From: Bacillus massiliigorillae
GTDB taxonomy: Bacteria > Bacillota > Bacilli > Bacillales > DSM-1321
Direction: 5' to 3'
Length of the DNA stretch: 64,000 nucleotides
NCBI RefSeq assembly: GCF_000380245.2
Contig: NZ_HG428741.1
Location: forward strand, 3,248,044 to 3,312,043
Shown: in pieces, positions 1-7,835 of the stretch
Layout of the letters: every line of letters starts with the position of its first letter
Numbering within the stretch: the stretch's first letter is position 1
The notes under the pieces: generated by a model
Database searches by the model: none
What the model was told of the DNA's origin: nothing
What the model saw: only the letters and a program-made list of their open reading frames with translations
Translations under genes and position numbers: made by a program

Positions 1-17
1 ATGTCAGCTTTTTTATA

Positions 18-1007
18 TTAATAAATTAAATGGACAATTTCTTCTTTTGTTACATTACCAAAATAATGCTGAACATTCACTTCACTTAATGCATCTTCAA
101 TAGCGCCCTTCTCATATTGTACACCTACAAGAAGATTCTCTATCTCTTTCACATCACCGACTCCAAAGAAATCACCAAAAATTTTACACTGTTCTATTAC
201 ACCTTTTTTCACTTCTAAACGAAATTCAATAAGTCCTACAGGAAATCTATTCGAATTATGAATATTAAAATTAGGTGATTTACCATAGTTCCAATCCCAA
301 CTTTGGTATCGTTCTTTAGAAAGTTGGTGGATGTTTTTCCAATCTTCTTCCGTCAGCACATACTCAGGAATTTCTTCATAACCTTCAAAAATATTCTTCA
401 ATAACTCCGAACGAAATTGTTCAATTGTCATTGGTTCAGACAGAAATTCGGAAATATTTGCTACACGACTTCGAACTGATTTAATACCTTTTGATTCAAT
501 TTTATCTTTTCGTACCTTTAAGGCAGACACCACATGGTCCATTTCGGAATTAAATAATAGTGTACCATGGCTAAACATTTTACCTTTTGTAGAGAATTGA
601 GCATTCCCAGAAATTTTTCTACCTTCTGCTAGAAGGTCATTACGTCCGCTTAGTTCTGCATGAACACCCATTTTCTTCAAAGCTTGTACAACAGGTTCTG
701 TAAACTTGCGGAAGTTATGAAAGCTATCTCCATCATCCTTCGTAATAAAACTAAAGTTCAAGTTACCTAAATCGTGATAAACTGCGCCTCCACCTGATAA
801 ACGTCGCACAACTTTAATTCCATTGCTCTCAACATACTCTGTATTAATTTCTTCAATCGTATTTTGATTCTTCCCAATAATAATAGATGGCTCATTGATA
901 TAGAACAGTAAATATGAATCATCTGTGCCTAAATTCTTTAAAGCATATTCTTCAATAGCTAGGTTAATTTGTGGATCTGTAATCCCTTTATTATCTATAA
1001 AAAGCAT
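18..1007 (-). CDS. lplJ: Lipoate--protein ligase LplJ
   Basis: ATP-dependent attachment of free lipoate (via lipoyl-AMP) to lipoyl domains of 2-oxoacid dehydrogenases and GcvH, in the cytosol. The 329-residue protein has the BPL/LplA catalytic domain in its first two thirds, with RRLSGGGAVYHD at about residues 68-79 and GRKISGN at 129-135 carrying the catalytic lysine, followed by the C-terminal accessory domain. I chose the ATG at 1007 because TGGAGGAAA lies six bases upstream; an in-frame start 24 bases earlier has no ribosome site. The yhfH homologue runs divergently next door, as for yhfJ in B. subtilis. Identification as LplJ rests on domain and synteny. Confidence 0.9.
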   Translation of the reverse strand: MLFIDNKGITDPQINLAIEEYALKNLGTDDSYLLFYINEPSIIIGKNQNTIEEINTEYVESNGIKVVRRLSGGGAVYHDLGNLNFSFITKDDGDSFHNFRKFTEPVVQALKKMGVHAELSGRNDLLAEGRKISGNAQFSTKGKMFSHGTLLFNSEMDHVVSALKVRKDKIESKGIKSVRSRVANISEFLSEPMTIEQFRSELLKNIFEGYEEIPEYVLTEEDWKNIHQLSKERYQSWDWNYGKSPNFNIHNSNRFPVGLIEFRLEVKKGVIEQCKIFGDFFGVGDVKEIENLLVGVQYEKGAIEDALSEVNVQHYFGNVTKEEIVHLIY

Positions 1008-1190
1008 GTGATTTCCTCCAATACAACACAATAGGCATTATTTTTATAATTCCTAACCTGATTATAATCAAACAAAGAGTAGTAACTCAACCGCTCTGCC
1101 TATATGTTCTTATCCTCTCCTAATTCAAGCTAAAATGAAGAAATTTTGGCCCATTTTACAAAAAAATATAAAAATTGTTATAAAACATAA

Positions 1191-1220
1191 TTGACACGAA
1201 CAACTCTGTTATAATACAAT
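1191..1220 (+). promoter_or_regulatory. Sigma-A-type promoter of the yhfH-like gene
   Basis: TTGACA at 1191-1196 and TACAAT at 1215-1220 are separated by 18 bases. A perfect TATAAT at 1210-1215 overlaps it but would leave only 13 bases of spacer. The start codon follows at 1297. Confidence 0.55.
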
Positions 1221-1296
1221 ATGAACATACCAAATTTAATCCATCGATTTTTTAAGAATACTATTTTCTAAATAATCTGAATTAGGAGGTAATCCA

Positions 1297-1425
1297 ATGA
1301 TTCAAAGTAGTATCGAATTTTTCAAAAACCTACCACCAAAGAAATGTACTGAGTGTGGTAACAAAATTGAAGAACAACATGAATGCTATGGTAACAAATG
1401 TGATCAATGTAACCATTTGTCTTAA
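1297..1425 (+). CDS. yhfH: YhfH-like small zinc-binding protein (42 aa)
   Basis: A 42-residue protein with two CxxC knuckles, CTEC and CDQC, separated by the segment around EEQHECYGNKC; such a layout normally binds one zinc. The N-terminus MIQSSIEFFKNLP and the position beside lplJ match B. subtilis YhfH, whose function is unknown. A strong AGGAGGT lies at 1284-1290 and a terminator follows at 1581. No enzymatic function can be read from it. Confidence 0.75.
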   Translation: MIQSSIEFFKNLPPKKCTECGNKIEEQHECYGNKCDQCNHLS

Positions 1426-1580
1426 TTACTTTGGGTTCGTCAAAATACTTAAATAGTATTTTGCTTCCATATTGTGATGTCAGATTTCTGACTCATACTC
1501 CCTCTTTGCTTTTGTATGTACACCCCTAACTCGTACATACAAATTAGAGATATCCCTTGACTATCTCTAAGAGATCATGA

Positions 1581-1614
1581 ACCAGTCGCCTATTATTGCG
1601 ACTGGTATTTTTTT
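1581..1614 (+). terminator. Intrinsic terminator after yhfH
   Basis: ACCAGTCGC (1581-1589) pairs perfectly with GCGACTGGT (1598-1606), followed by a T-rich run to 1614. The preceding 150 bases after the yhfH stop hold no gene. Confidence 0.8.
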
Positions 1615-1670
1615 GACCTAAATATTAAAGTACATACTTCTTATCAAGCTTCATATCTCCAATAACTCCA

Positions 1671-1700
1671 TATAAAAAGCAGCCGCAAATGCGACTGCTT
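1671..1700 (-). terminator. Intrinsic terminator after yhgE
   Basis: AAGCAGYCGC-type stem at 1677-1700 with an ATTT loop; on the minus strand the stem is followed by TTTTTATA. It sits ten bases beyond the yhgE stop codon. Confidence 0.8.
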
Positions 1701-1709
1701 CTTTGAGCC

Positions 1710-4073
1710 TTATGCTGTTTCTTCTGTTGAAAACTTGCTATATGATTTCTTAAACTTCAACATGAAGTAAGACAATGTACCAAGCATGAATACAACGATG
1801 AATCCTGCAAGGATGGCTACATTAGACCACATAAAACTGAAGTTTCCACTTGAAATAACCGCTTTAAACCCTTGAACCGAATAAGTCATCGGTAAGAATG
1901 AATTAAAGAATTGTAATGGTGTTGGAATTAACTCAAGTGGGAATGTTCCTGCACTCGTTGTTAATTGCAGTATTAAAATAATAATCGCCATGAAACGTCC
2001 TGGGTTTCCGAAGCATGTAACAAAGAATTGAATTAAAGCAATAAACACTAAACTTGTTACAATGCTAAATAGAAGGAATAACGGAACGCTTTGTACTTCA
2101 ATCTTCAATCCAACTAATAGAATTGCTGATGCAATTAATGCTTGGATAATCCCAACAATAGCTAATACACCAAATTTACTAGCAAACCAGCTAAATCCAT
2201 TTTTCGGAATGACAGCTGGTTCTACCATTGGATAAAGAATAGAAAGCATTAAAGCACCAACAAATAATCCAAGTGATAAGAAATACGGTGCAAATCCTGT
2301 ACCATAGTTTGGAACATGATCGACTGCTTCTTTATCAACTGCAAGAGGCTCAGACATCATATCAGATGTTTTTTCTGTAGCATTTAATTTTGAGCTTTCT
2401 TTCGCAGCATCACCAAGCTCGGTTTTAAATTGTTTTGTACCATCTTGAACTTTACCTGAACCATCTGCTAATTCATTAGCACCTGCTGAAATTTTACTTG
2501 TTCCATCGGCTAACTGATTAGAGCCATCAGCTAATTGAGTAACACCACCTGAGAGAGTTTGTAATCCAAGGTTTAGTTCTAGTGCGCCTTTAGAAGCTTC
2601 TTTCATTTTACTTCCGTATTGTTGCATACCTGCTACTAATGTGTTTTGACCCTTTTGAAGCTGACCAACACCGGTAATTAATTGACCAGTACCATCACTT
2701 AATTGACCCAAACCATCATGAAGAGCTGATGCTCCATTACTAAGTTGATTTAGTCCAGCTGTCAAAGTTTGTGATCCATTAGCTAATTTATCAATACCTG
2801 CTTGAGCAGCATTTGCTCCGGAAGCTAATTCTGTACCACCATTAGCTAATTGATTACTGCCAGCTGCTAACGATTTACTACCGGTAGCAACTTCCTGGCT
2901 ACCAGCGGCTACTTGTTGACTCCCTGTAACTAGTTGAGACACAACACCTGAAAGCTGTTGTTGTACCTCTGGTGGAAGTGCAGATAAACTGTTTTGTAAT
3001 TGCTGTAAGCCATTTTGTAAGTTTTTAGCTCCTTCTGCTACAGCACCAGCACCACTTGATAACTTATTGGCATTATCCGATATACTTTTAGCACCAGCAG
3101 AAACTTCCTTAACTCCTTCAGCTAATGCAGGAATTTTTCCATTTAAAGCTTGTAAGCCATTTTGAATCTCTACTGAACCACTATGAAGTTCCTTGGCTCC
3201 ATTAACAAGTTCATTTGTTTTTGAATAAGCCGTATTCATACCTGAATTTAATTCTTTACTTTTAGAAGCAAGTGTATCGATACCAGCTTTTACCTCAGAT
3301 CCACCCTTTTGAATATCACCAAACTTATCGCTTAATTGGCCAACACCACTAGCTAACGTATCTGAGCCACTGCTAAGTTTGCCAACACCTTCATAGATTG
3401 TGTCAACTCCACTTTTGAACTCAATTTGTTTCGCAGCAAGTGTAGCAAGTGATTCTTTCATTGTTTTATTTCCATCACTTACTTTTGATGCACCATCAAA
3501 TAATTCGCCTGCTTTATCGCTTGCATTTTGATATCCATCTGCCATTGTTTGCATCTTATCAAAGATTGTATCTGAGTATGTTTTAATAATTTTTTCAGAT
3601 ACGGCTGCTTTAATTTTTTCTATAGCTGTTTCACCGATTTGTGCAGATAAGAAGTTATACCCTTCATTTGGTACATACTTCAACTCTAATTTCTTTGGCG
3701 TATCATCAAGAATCGTTGTTGCATTTCCCGAAAAATCTTTCGGAATTTCTACAAGCATATAGTAATCTTGATCTTTTAAATTTTTATAGCCTTTTTCTTT
3801 ATCAACAAAAATAAAATTAAACTGCTTATCTTTCTTTAAATTCTTAACTAGTTCATCCCCAAGATGAAGCTCTTCACCCTCGAATGAGGCACCATTATCC
3901 TCGTTAACAATAGCAACTGGCAAATCCTCTAACTTATCGTACGGATCCCAGAATGCCCAAAGGAACATTCCAGCATACATAACTGGTATTAACATTACAG
4001 CGATTATTGGGATTAAAAGTGCCTTATTTGTAAAAATAGACTTCCATTCTCCCAAGAATGAGTTTCCTTTCAT
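1710..4073 (-). CDS. yhgE: YhgE/Pip-type large membrane protein
   Basis: A 787-residue protein with one N-terminal membrane segment (about residues 17-42), a very long extracytoplasmic region (about 45-590) full of Gly/Ser/Ala/Leu/Asn heptad-like repeats of the type LADGSNQLADGTSKI, and five to six C-terminal membrane segments of the ABC-2 permease type (about 595-780). This is the YhgE/Pip architecture (phage infection protein, and a component of type VII secretion loci in some Firmicutes). The role here is unknown. Start chosen at 4073 because GAGGGGGAG lies just upstream; the upstream in-frame ATG at 4109 would fall inside the second TetR operator. It forms a unit with the TetR gene upstream. 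Confidence 0.85.
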   Translation of the reverse strand: MKGNSFLGEWKSIFTNKALLIPIIAVMLIPVMYAGMFLWAFWDPYDKLEDLPVAIVNEDNGASFEGEELHLGDELVKNLKKDKQFNFIFVDKEKGYKNLKDQDYYMLVEIPKDFSGNATTILDDTPKKLELKYVPNEGYNFLSAQIGETAIEKIKAAVSEKIIKTYSDTIFDKMQTMADGYQNASDKAGELFDGASKVSDGNKTMKESLATLAAKQIEFKSGVDTIYEGVGKLSSGSDTLASGVGQLSDKFGDIQKGGSEVKAGIDTLASKSKELNSGMNTAYSKTNELVNGAKELHSGSVEIQNGLQALNGKIPALAEGVKEVSAGAKSISDNANKLSSGAGAVAEGAKNLQNGLQQLQNSLSALPPEVQQQLSGVVSQLVTGSQQVAAGSQEVATGSKSLAAGSNQLANGGTELASGANAAQAGIDKLANGSQTLTAGLNQLSNGASALHDGLGQLSDGTGQLITGVGQLQKGQNTLVAGMQQYGSKMKEASKGALELNLGLQTLSGGVTQLADGSNQLADGTSKISAGANELADGSGKVQDGTKQFKTELGDAAKESSKLNATEKTSDMMSEPLAVDKEAVDHVPNYGTGFAPYFLSLGLFVGALMLSILYPMVEPAVIPKNGFSWFASKFGVLAIVGIIQALIASAILLVGLKIEVQSVPLFLLFSIVTSLVFIALIQFFVTCFGNPGRFMAIIILILQLTTSAGTFPLELIPTPLQFFNSFLPMTYSVQGFKAVISSGNFSFMWSNVAILAGFIVVFMLGTLSYFMLKFKKSYSKFSTEETA

Positions 4074-4092
4074 GCTTCTCCCCCTCGAACAC

Positions 4093-4117
4093 ATGACCGA
4101 TTTGTTCATTTAGTCAT
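4093..4117. promoter_or_regulatory. Second putative YhgD (TetR) operator, in front of yhgE
   Basis: A 25-bp sequence with outer halves ATGACCGA and TAGTCAT that aligns without gaps, in inverted orientation, to the 25-bp site at 4751-4775. It lies between the regulator gene and yhgE, 20 bases upstream of the yhgE start. Confidence 0.6.
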
Positions 4118-4140
4118 ATATGTGTTTAAAATGAGGACTA

Positions 4141-4716
4141 TCAGTAGTTTGATAATCCTTTAAAAATAAAATTTTGAAAAATCTTGGCGATTTCTTCTTT
4201 CTTCAATGGTTCATGATTCTTCTCCCAATCAAAGATTAAAGCTTTATACACCTTATACATTAAGAAAGCAGATACCTCGGAGTTATAAACAGTTATTTCT
4301 CCTTTGTTCACTGCGATTTCAACTTTCTCTTGAATGTATGCTATAATGGCTAATTCTATTCGATTAACCATCTCAGCTACAGCTGGTGTTCCCATTTCAC
4401 GTTCTTCTTCAAACAACTTCATCATAAACTGATGCTTTGTTCGATATTCTAGAATCTGATTTAGAGCCGCTTGTAAATTTTCATGAAAGTTTTGATCTTC
4501 TTTAAGACTCTCTTCAGCTGCACTTTTAATCTCTAAAATAAGCGAATGAACGATTTCTTGAAACAGCTGCTCTTTATTTGTGAAAAAGTTATAAATCGTT
4601 CCTTTTCCAACATTCGCAAGCTTAGCCACTTGATCCATCGTTGTAGCTTTATAACCAAATAGTGAAAATGATTTAGTCGCCGCTTCTATAATAAGTTGCT
4701 TGCGATCAATTGCCAT
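4141..4716 (-). CDS. yhgD: TetR-family regulator YhgD
   Basis: A 191-residue TetR/AcrR regulator. The N-terminal helix-turn-helix spans about residues 8-55 with the recognition helix VGKGTIYNFFTNKEQLF; the remainder is the helical ligand/dimer domain. It is transcribed just ahead of yhgE, 67 bases apart, and 25-bp operator-like repeats lie upstream of both genes, so autoregulation plus control of yhgE is the natural reading. GAGGTGG precedes the ATG. Same gene pair as B. subtilis yhgD-yhgE. The ligand is unknown. Confidence 0.85.
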   Translation of the reverse strand: MAIDRKQLIIEAATKSFSLFGYKATTMDQVAKLANVGKGTIYNFFTNKEQLFQEIVHSLILEIKSAAEESLKEDQNFHENLQAALNQILEYRTKHQFMMKLFEEEREMGTPAVAEMVNRIELAIIAYIQEKVEIAVNKGEITVYNSEVSAFLMYKVYKALIFDWEKNHEPLKKEEIAKIFQNFIFKGLSNY

Positions 4717-4750
4717 TCAACCACCTCTACATTTCCTTATGTAATAAAAT

Positions 4751-4775
4751 ATGACCGAATGACCAATTTGGTCAT
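4751..4775. promoter_or_regulatory. Putative YhgD (TetR) operator upstream of yhgD
   Basis: Contains the perfect inverted repeat ATGACCAATTTGGTCAT (4759-4775, one central base) preceded by an extra half-site ATGACCGA (4751-4758). It lies 35 bases upstream of the TetR start. Confidence 0.65.
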
Positions 4776-4850
4776 AAAGTACAAATAACAATTTATCATA
4801 TCTATTTTAAATTGTAAATATTTTTTTATTTTATATTTAAACAATAGCAA

Positions 4851-4879
4851 AAGCTACCCTCATTATACCCGGGTAGCTT
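4851..4879. terminator. Hairpin/terminator after hemH
   Basis: AAGCTACCC (4851-4859) pairs with GGGTAGCTT (4871-4879). On the minus strand it is followed by TTTTGC, a short T-run, seven bases after the hemH stop codon. Confidence 0.65.
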
Positions 4880-4885
4880 TATTCT

Positions 4886-5821
4886 CTATGCATTCACTTT
4901 ACATTTTTGTAATACAACCGTTGCCATCGCATCAATGAAATCTTCATGTACATTTGGCATTGATGGACGATAATAAGACACATTACACTTATCTGTTACT
5001 ACTTTACATTCGTAATCATTATCATACAGAACTTCTAAATGCTCTGATACAAATCCTACTGGTAAGTACATGAAAGCTTTATATCCGTATTCATCGTATA
5101 AATCTTTCGTTAAGTCTTGTACGTCCGGTCCAAGCCAAGGTTCAGGTGTGTTACCAGCACTTTGCCATCCCATTTCCCAATTCGCAATATTTGCACCTTG
5201 AGCAATTAGTTCCCCAGTTTTTCGAATTTGTTCTGGGTATGGATCTTGATGTAGAAGAATCTTTTCAGGTAAACTATGAGCTGATACAATCATTACCATC
5301 TGATTACGTTCATCCTCACTCATAGATTGAACTGTTTCTTTCACACGCTCAACCCAATAATTAATAAATTTCGGCTCATCATACCAGCTCTCCACACATG
5401 TAATGTGCGGACCGCCTATTTTTACCGCTTGTTCTAAAGCTCGACCATTATAAGATTTCACACTAAATGTAGAAAAATGTGGTGCTAAAACGATACTTAC
5501 CGCTTCTTCAATACCATCCTCTTTCATTTGTGTAACTGCATCTTCTACAAAAGGCTCAATATGTTTTAATCCAAGATAAGCTTTAAATTCTACTTCATCT
5601 TGAATCTCATTTAATCGTTGTTCCAGCGCCTTTGCCTGTTGTTCTGTAATAGCAGCAAGTGGTGAAATCCCTCCAATTGCCTCATAACGATTCTTTAGAT
5701 CTTGTAGCATTTCTTCAGAAGGTTTTCGCCCTCTTCTAATATGTGTATAATAACGTTCTATATCTTCTTCACGATATGGAGTCCCATAAGCCATAACTAA
5801 TAACCCAATTTTATTCTTCAA
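4886..5821 (-). CDS. hemH: Ferrochelatase HemH/CpfC
   Basis: Inserts ferrous iron into the porphyrin; in Firmicutes the substrate is coproporphyrin III, giving coproheme (CpfC). The 311-residue protein has the class fold from MAYGTP at the N-terminus, the SAHSLPEK segment with the catalytic histidine near residue 183, and the EHLEVLYD segment with the conserved glutamate near 264. The start is TTG with GGTGG about ten bases upstream. It is second in a hemE-hemH unit. In B. subtilis hemY and then yhgD follow; here hemH is followed by a terminator and yhgE/yhgD, with no hemY. Confidence 0.93.
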   Translation of the reverse strand: MKNKIGLLVMAYGTPYREEDIERYYTHIRRGRKPSEEMLQDLKNRYEAIGGISPLAAITEQQAKALEQRLNEIQDEVEFKAYLGLKHIEPFVEDAVTQMKEDGIEEAVSIVLAPHFSTFSVKSYNGRALEQAVKIGGPHITCVESWYDEPKFINYWVERVKETVQSMSEDERNQMVMIVSAHSLPEKILLHQDPYPEQIRKTGELIAQGANIANWEMGWQSAGNTPEPWLGPDVQDLTKDLYDEYGYKAFMYLPVGFVSEHLEVLYDNDYECKVVTDKCNVSYYRPSMPNVHEDFIDAMATVVLQKCKVNA

Positions 5822-5883
5822 TGTAATTCTTCCACCTTTGTTAGAATAGTTAATGTCTTACTTCCTTATGATTCGCACAATAA

Positions 5884-6921
5884 TTACTTCGATGCCGAAT
5901 ACGTATGAATAAATTCTGTTAATTTCTTTAACACATCTGGATTTACTTCAGGGAATACTCCATGACCTAAGTTAAATATATAACCTGGTTGTGCCATACC
6001 TTGGTCAAGTATAGCCTTTGCTCTCTCCTCAATAACTTCCCATGGAGCAAGTAATATTGCAGGGTCAAGATTTCCTTGTACAGTCTTTGTAATACCCATT
6101 GCACGTGCTTCTGAAATTGGTAATCTCCAATCCAATCCGACAACATCTAATGGTAGGTCATGCCATTCTAAAGCCAAATGACTAGCCCCTACACCAAACA
6201 TAATTAAAGGTACATTTTCTTCCTTCAGGCTTGAAAAAATACGATTCATTGTTGGTTTAATAAATACACGATAATCTGCAACATTTAAAGCACCAACCCA
6301 AGAATCAAAAATTTGAACAGCTTTTGCACCTGCTTTTATTTGTGCTTTTACATACGTAATAGTCATATCTGCCAACTTATCCATCAAAGCAAACCATGCC
6401 TTCGGTTCAGCATACATAAAAGCTTTTGTTTTATTATAATTTTTAGAAGGACCGCCTTCAATCATATAAGAAGCTAATGTAAACGGTGCCCCCGCAAATC
6501 CAATTAACGGAACATTTAATTGTTCTTCTGTTAATAGTTTAATAGTATCTAACACATAAGGAACATCTTCCTCAGGTGTAATTTCGCCAAGCTTCTCAAC
6601 GTCAGCAAGTGAAGTAATACGATTTGAAATAACTGGACCGATTCCAGACTTAATTTCAACATCTACACCTATTGCTGGAAGCGGTGACATAATATCTTTA
6701 TACAGAATCGCAGCATCAACATTATATTGTTCTACTGGAAGTCTCGTTACATAGGCACAAAGCTCAGGTTGATGCGTAATTTCAAATAAAGAATATTTCT
6801 CTTTAATTTTGCGATATTCAGGTTGTGAACGCCCTGCCTGCCTCATAAACCATGCTGGTACATAATCTGTTTGTTCACCTCTCGCAGCTTTTAAAAATGT
6901 ATCATTAAAACTGTTAACCAT
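5884..6921 (-). CDS. hemE: Uroporphyrinogen decarboxylase HemE
   Basis: Converts uroporphyrinogen III to coproporphyrinogen III, a cytosolic heme-synthesis step. The 345-residue protein shows the family signatures PAWFMRQAGRSQPEYR (about residues 21-36) and the GFAGAPFTLASYMIEGG block (about 142-158), with a C-terminal NLGHG. GGTGGATG precedes the ATG at 6921. It is promoter-proximal to hemH (62-base gap) and diverges from the heme-degrading hmoB. Confidence 0.95.
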   Translation of the reverse strand: MVNSFNDTFLKAARGEQTDYVPAWFMRQAGRSQPEYRKIKEKYSLFEITHQPELCAYVTRLPVEQYNVDAAILYKDIMSPLPAIGVDVEIKSGIGPVISNRITSLADVEKLGEITPEEDVPYVLDTIKLLTEEQLNVPLIGFAGAPFTLASYMIEGGPSKNYNKTKAFMYAEPKAWFALMDKLADMTITYVKAQIKAGAKAVQIFDSWVGALNVADYRVFIKPTMNRIFSSLKEENVPLIMFGVGASHLALEWHDLPLDVVGLDWRLPISEARAMGITKTVQGNLDPAILLAPWEVIEERAKAILDQGMAQPGYIFNLGHGVFPEVNPDVLKKLTEFIHTYSASK

Positions 6922-7144
6922 CGTACATCCACCTTTCGACTTTGAAGTTTGTATTTTTAATCTATTTTTCTAAATTGTATATCTGTAAAGCATATGTCTT
7001 TTTTGTCTAGAATTGTTTAGAATAATATATATGGATTCATACACATTATAGAAAGACTAAACATTGCTATGTTTGTGTAGCTTCCTAATTATGGGCAGAT
7101 AATTTCAATATATCCTTTTCAATCTCCATTGTATAGATAGTGTA

Positions 7145-7165
7145 GTAAATTGTCGAAAAATTTAC
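7145..7165. promoter_or_regulatory. Inverted repeat upstream of hmoB
   Basis: GTAAATT (7145-7151) and AATTTAC (7159-7165) are perfect inverted repeats around a 7-base centre, 55 bases upstream of the hmoB start in the hemE/hmoB divergent region. It could be an operator or overlap a -35 element (TTTACT). No regulator can be assigned. Confidence 0.35.
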
Positions 7166-7219
7166 TTTTTTAGCCTTTACACATTAAATAATGAAAAATT
7201 TTATAAGGAGTGAATCAAT

Positions 7220-7735
7220 ATGAATATTTATATGACTTCAGGTACTTTCGAATATTTACGTCAAGTTAAACTGAAAAATGCAAACGAACAACTAATTCTC
7301 TTGCACAGTGCAGATAAAACGATTCTACTACAAGAAACGAATGAACCTACACTCTTTAAACATCCAAGAAAGTATGAAATTGTTGATGGTATTGGCGATT
7401 TAAAACAAGAAGGTTTTGTCATTATGAACAACATTCCTGTATCAGAAGAAAGTCGTCCAACCTTTGAGCATATGTTCAAAAATCGCGCTGGTAAAGTAGA
7501 AGAACAACCTGGATTTCAAGCCCTTCGTGTTCTACGACCAGTAGGTTTTGAAACCTATATCATTCTAACACAATGGCATACCGAAAGCGCCTTCGATGCT
7601 TGGCAGCGGTCAAAATCATTCCAAGATGCCCATAGCCAAAAGCCAGCGAAAACTTTTACAAATAGTTCGCAAAAAATCTTTTCTGGTGAAGCTTTTGTAA
7701 CGAAATTTTTTGTTCCAACATTCGAAAAAGAATAA
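7220..7735 (+). CDS. hmoB: Heme-degrading monooxygenase HmoB
   Basis: A 171-residue protein whose C-terminal half (about residues 65-165) is an antibiotic-biosynthesis-monooxygenase fold of the IsdG/HmoB type. The heme-degradation triad is visible as Asn70/71 in VIMNN, Trp128 in FDAW and His138 in FQDAH. The N-terminal half is the extra domain seen in B. subtilis HmoB (YhgC). It opens heme to release iron, and lies divergent from hemE-hemH as in B. subtilis. TAAGGAG precedes the ATG. Confidence 0.85.
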   Translation: MNIYMTSGTFEYLRQVKLKNANEQLILLHSADKTILLQETNEPTLFKHPRKYEIVDGIGDLKQEGFVIMNNIPVSEESRPTFEHMFKNRAGKVEEQPGFQALRVLRPVGFETYIILTQWHTESAFDAWQRSKSFQDAHSQKPAKTFTNSSQKIFSGEAFVTKFFVPTFEKE

Positions 7736-7770
7736 GCAATTAAGTTTTAATGCCATAGCACCAAATAGAA

Positions 7771-7828
7771 TCTTCCTCATATTCTGTAGTAGAATTTCGG
7801 GCATTTGCCTAATTACAGATGAGGGAGG
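7771..7828 (+). ncRNA. Structured leader sequestering the yhfA ribosome site
   Basis: TCTTCCTCAT (7771-7780) can pair over all ten positions (two wobbles) with ATGAGGGAGG (7819-7828), which contains the ribosome site of the next gene. Inside lie a hairpin ATTCT-GTAGT-AGAAT (7781-7795) and a small hairpin at 7799-7810 (GGGC/GCCT), giving a three-way junction. The loop TGTAG (7785-7789) can also pair with TTACA (7813-7817). The fold was drawn by eye. Confidence 0.5.
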
Positions 7829-7835
7829 TTTTTTT

